Positions 61,719-64,000 of a stretch of 64,000 bases of DNA are shown here, in pieces. Position 1 is the first letter of the stretch; the number at the start of each line of letters is the position of its first letter. Where the stretch lies: assembly GCF_000526795.1 (NCBI RefSeq), contig NZ_JAGT01000003.1, forward strand, positions 4,107 to 68,106, read 5' to 3'. The stretch is from Ruminococcus flavefaciens AE3010 (GTDB lineage Bacteria > Bacillota > Clostridia > Oscillospirales > Ruminococcaceae). Below the pieces are notes generated by a model. The model had not been told where the DNA came from and did no database searches. It saw only the letters and a list, made by a program, of their open reading frames with translations. A program made the position numbers and the translations under genes.

Positions 61719-63110
61719 TTATCTGTATTTGCGCTCGGGATGCTGCTCATAGTATGCATTCTTATCGGCGTACATACGCTCATCGGCAATGTGCATTGCG
61801 CTGCGGATATCATCACCTTTATTGACAGCACACGTACCTACGGCAAAATGCACGTTTCTTGTATTGGCAGCCTGATCAATGAGCTGTTTTACTCTTGCTT
61901 CAATTTCTGTTTCGTCAAGTCCGTCAGCCAGTACCATGAATTCATCACCGCCTGCACGGTACACTTCACCGTCATAGAAAACTCCCCGAAGTATAGCCGC
62001 CGCATTTTTCAGCAGCTGATCACCTGCAATATGACCTTCTTCATCGTTCACACGCTTGAGTCCGTTAAGATCGGCAAATACCACTGAGTAAGGAAATTTC
62101 ATTTTCCTTTTGCCCTCAACTATCTCATCGACATTATTATTCATGGTGTTGCGGTTATTTACTCCCGTCAGCATATCCACCGAGCTCAGCATCTCAAGCT
62201 TCTTCATAAGCTGATAGTTTGCTATCTCCGAAGCAAGGAAGAATGTGGTCAGCTCCAGCGTTTCTTTTATTTTTACCGTATTTTCAATATTAAAGTTCAA
62301 AGACCAGATATATCCGATAGTTCTGCCGTTATATCTAAGCGGGAAGAGTACGATGCTCTTTATACCTGTATTTACAAGTAAATCATGCCATACAGGATTT
62401 ATTGATCTGAGCCAATCCATATCCTGCTGATCCTTTATTATAATGCAGGTACTGTCACCCAGAGTGTCATCACATGTCTGTACGATCTCAAAGAATTCTT
62501 CATCAAGATAACGATCCATAGGAAGCATTCCGCAGCCGTACTTTATTGCTTCACAGAAATTTTCACAGCTGCGCTCTTCCTTATTGAACAGAAGTATGCA
62601 GCAATGGTCAGAATCACATATCTTACGTATATCCTCTATAACTTCATTGAATGTATTATGCAGGTCATCTGCGCCGCGAAGCTTGATACATGTCTTTATC
62701 ACAGCCGAAGATGTATCGGCAGACAGACTTGCTCTCTGCTCCAGATCAACATTGGGCGTTACATCATATGAGTATATGCAGTAGCCCTTGTTTGGCTCAT
62801 CCGATTCAAGGGGCAGCAGGAACATATTCAGCCACAATCCCATTTGCGGAAGTCTGACATATGAATGAAGGAGCTGTCCCATAAAAGCGCTGCGGTAACA
62901 GAAGTCCTCGAAGTTCTTATTTTCAGGGAAGTACTCCTCATAGGGCGAATCAGGTATGAAAGGACGATGCATAGTATTCATCATGTCCGCACAGTGAGCC
63001 ATGTTGCCTGCGGCTATGCGTATATTGCCGTAGGTACCGTCAGGAAATCTTTCTACGGACATTACACAGGTCTTTGCACTGTATCCATTGATAAGCTTGC
63101 TAAAATCCAT
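61719..63110 (-). CDS. GGDEF diguanylate cyclase with PAS- and GAF-like sensor regions
   Basis: 463 residues with AAGGAGG before the ATG. A PAS-like N-terminus (about 1-130) and a GAF-like region (about 150-295, DHCCILLFN) precede the GGDEF domain (about 305-463): SVVFADLNGLKRVNDEEGHIAGD, and the intact VYRAGGDEFMVLADGL. It is cytoplasmic and expected to make c-di-GMP, modulated by small ligands. It opposes the HD-GYP and EAL enzymes encoded nearby. Confidence 0.9.
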   Translation of the reverse strand: MDFSKLINGYSAKTCVMSVERFPDGTYGNIRIAAGNMAHCADMMNTMHRPFIPDSPYEEYFPENKNFEDFCYRSAFMGQLLHSYVRLPQMGLWLNMFLLPLESDEPNKGYCIYSYDVTPNVDLEQRASLSADTSSAVIKTCIKLRGADDLHNTFNEVIEDIRKICDSDHCCILLFNKEERSCENFCEAIKYGCGMLPMDRYLDEEFFEIVQTCDDTLGDSTCIIIKDQQDMDWLRSINPVWHDLLVNTGIKSIVLFPLRYNGRTIGYIWSLNFNIENTVKIKETLELTTFFLASEIANYQLMKKLEMLSSVDMLTGVNNRNTMNNNVDEIVEGKRKMKFPYSVVFADLNGLKRVNDEEGHIAGDQLLKNAAAILRGVFYDGEVYRAGGDEFMVLADGLDETEIEARVKQLIDQAANTRNVHFAVGTCAVNKGDDIRSAMHIADERMYADKNAYYEQHPERKYR

Positions 63111-63153
63111 ATTCAGTCCTCCTTACACAAAATATTTTTTGTCTATATTGCAT

Positions 63154-63182
63154 ATTATATCATTTTGCGAGTTAAAAGTCAA
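63154..63182 (-). promoter_or_regulatory. Promoter of the GAF-GGDEF gene
   Basis: On the minus strand TTGACT (63177-63182), 17 bases, TATAAT (63154-63159). Confidence 0.75.
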
Positions 63183-63350
63183 TTGGGGATATTACCAAAT
63201 TTGTCTGCTTATTCTTATCAAGCTGATATGTTTTACTGCCTTGTCAGATACAGCTTTGCTTTAAGTTCTGCAGCTTTTTTCTTTCACTTTTGGAGCTGAG
63301 TGTGATCATACAAAGCAGGTAATATTTGACTCGGCTTGGTGATGAGGATT

Positions 63351-63785
63351 TTATTTGCTCTGATATGGCTTCCAGATAAATAACCCTTCAGATTCTGCCA
63401 AATCCCGAGTCATTTCAGTCAAATTATCACTTGGATCATATAAAGTGATGTGCGTATCGTCCATTGTGATCATAACCATAGATCCTTCTATGAAGATCTG
63501 CAGCTCATACTTATTTGATATGATCCATTCATCAAGCAGCTCAGGTTCAGGATTTGTGAGGGTCTCACCCGTTGAGATATTGAAAACCTCTATCCCATAG
63601 TAGCAGTAAAGCTTCAGTATGATATTCGAGAACTTTCTTCGCAGTTCTGATTTACGAGTCCCTTGAAGAAATAAATTCTCAACAGCGAAGAACTGCCCAT
63701 TGCTTTCAGCAGGAACTTGCTGAGGCAGAAGATCCACGACTATATATTCTTTTTTCAGTAACTGTTCTATCCTACTTTTCTTCAT
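63351..63785 (-). CDS. Hypothetical protein
   Basis: 144 residues with GGAGTAATATAAC before the ATG. No motif is recognised; it is a mixed alpha/beta, soluble, single-domain protein, with MKKSRIEQLLKKEYIVVDLLPQQV at the start, broken here, and a beta-type middle (GSMVMITMDDTHITLYD). The opening KKEYIVVDLLPQQVP resembles an immunity-type or small cytoplasmic protein, but I cannot assign a family. The gene follows the dockerin gene on the same strand after about 80 bases. Confidence 0.6.
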   Translation of the reverse strand: MKKSRIEQLLKKEYIVVDLLPQQVPAESNGQFFAVENLFLQGTRKSELRRKFSNIILKLYCYYGIEVFNISTGETLTNPEPELLDEWIISNKYELQIFIEGSMVMITMDDTHITLYDPSDNLTEMTRDLAESEGLFIWKPYQSK

Positions 63786-63864
63786 GTTATATTACTCCGT
63801 CAAGCTCTCGGATGTAGCTTGGTATGTATCATTTGATGAGATCAGGCTCGATACTCCTTTGTTC

Positions 63865-64000
63865 TCATTCTATACCCAGCCCTAACAGCATTTTCTGTAT
63901 AGCCTGAGCATCACCTACAGTAATACCGTCACCGTTCATATCGCCGTTTATATTGCCCTGTTCGGTAAGATGACTCTCTGCGGTGCCATCTAATCCGTAT
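63865..64000 (-). CDS. Dockerin-containing protein, C-terminal end only
   Basis: Reading the minus strand from the window edge gives YGLDGTAESHLTEQG, then NGDMNGDGITVGDAQAIQKM and a TGA at 63865-63867. It is nearly the same as the dockerin second half in the protein at 55273 (KYGLNGTDVKHLTEQG, DMDGNGLTVGDAQAIQ). The calcium-loop D-x-N-x-D-G is intact. The start and main domains lie outside the window. Confidence 0.85.
   Translation of the reverse strand, partial: YGLDGTAESHLTEQGNINGDMNGDGITVGDAQAIQKMLLGLGIE

Overview
The window looks like a chromosomal segment of a Ruminococcus-type gut or rumen Clostridium, nearest in style to R. flavefaciens or R. albus. The main evidence is six genes with type I dockerin modules (cellulosome plug-in domains), BspA-like leucine-rich repeat and CotH secreted proteins, Thr-rich linkers, low to moderate GC, and Gram-positive AGGAGG ribosome binding sites with TTGACA/TATAAT promoters. 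The genus is inferred from these features. No cohesin, glycoside hydrolase or rRNA gene is present.

Left part (1-9.9 kb, minus strand). A GntR/YtrA-type repressor, an ABC-2 ATPase, two membrane subunits and a secreted serine hydrolase form one operon behind a near-perfect palindromic operator. Next come a dockerin/LRR protein, a large FtsX-type permease with its ATPase, and a histidine kinase/response regulator pair, arranged like peptide-sensing or peptide-export resistance modules.

10-16.4 kb (plus strand). A dockerin/LRR secreted protein is followed by a patchy, apparently transferred segment. It holds remnants of a small ORF and a flavodoxin, a hypothetical gene, a serine resolvase with a res-like site, then an arsenic/thiol set (ArsR, C_GCAxxG_C_C protein, ArsP-like permease, Cys-rich thioredoxin and a broken arsC start). 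It ends at tRNA-Trp, next to short direct repeats that look like arm-type recombinase sites.

16.6-21.6 kb (minus strand). A large dockerin + carbohydrate-binding-like + CotH surface protein has a three-repeat OmpR/PhoB-like box upstream. An EAL phosphodiesterase lies beyond it.

22.2-40.6 kb (plus strand) is the most unusual part. A strongly promoted 348-aa protein with a SipW-type 'TYAWF' export signal is followed by a four-gene operon: two more proteins with the same [Y/I]-[A/S]-W-F motif, a 383-aa exported protein, and a 3.6 kDa-thousand-class giant of about 3,610 residues with many GG[LVF][IV]G (GLUG-like) repeats and no recognisable wall anchor. This resembles a surface fibre or giant adhesin system that I do not recognise as described. 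An LRR + SLH + dockerin protein follows, which could link cell wall and cohesin partners.

40.8-55.1 kb. After a VanZ-like gene and a small hypothetical gene comes a compact 12-gene surface-polysaccharide operon: sugar aminotransferases, initiating sugar transferase, acetyltransferases, two glycosyltransferases, Wzy-like polymerase, Wzx-like flippase, ATP-grasp ligase, and a fused Wzz/BY-kinase. It has one consensus promoter and a strong terminator.

55.2-64 kb. A duplicated-module dockerin protein is followed on the minus strand by three cyclic-di-GMP genes (GGDEF, HD-GYP, GAF-GGDEF), a small hypothetical gene and the C-terminal end of another dockerin protein. With the EAL gene at 20 kb, this suggests that cell-surface protein and polysaccharide display is coupled to c-di-GMP signalling; that link is inference.
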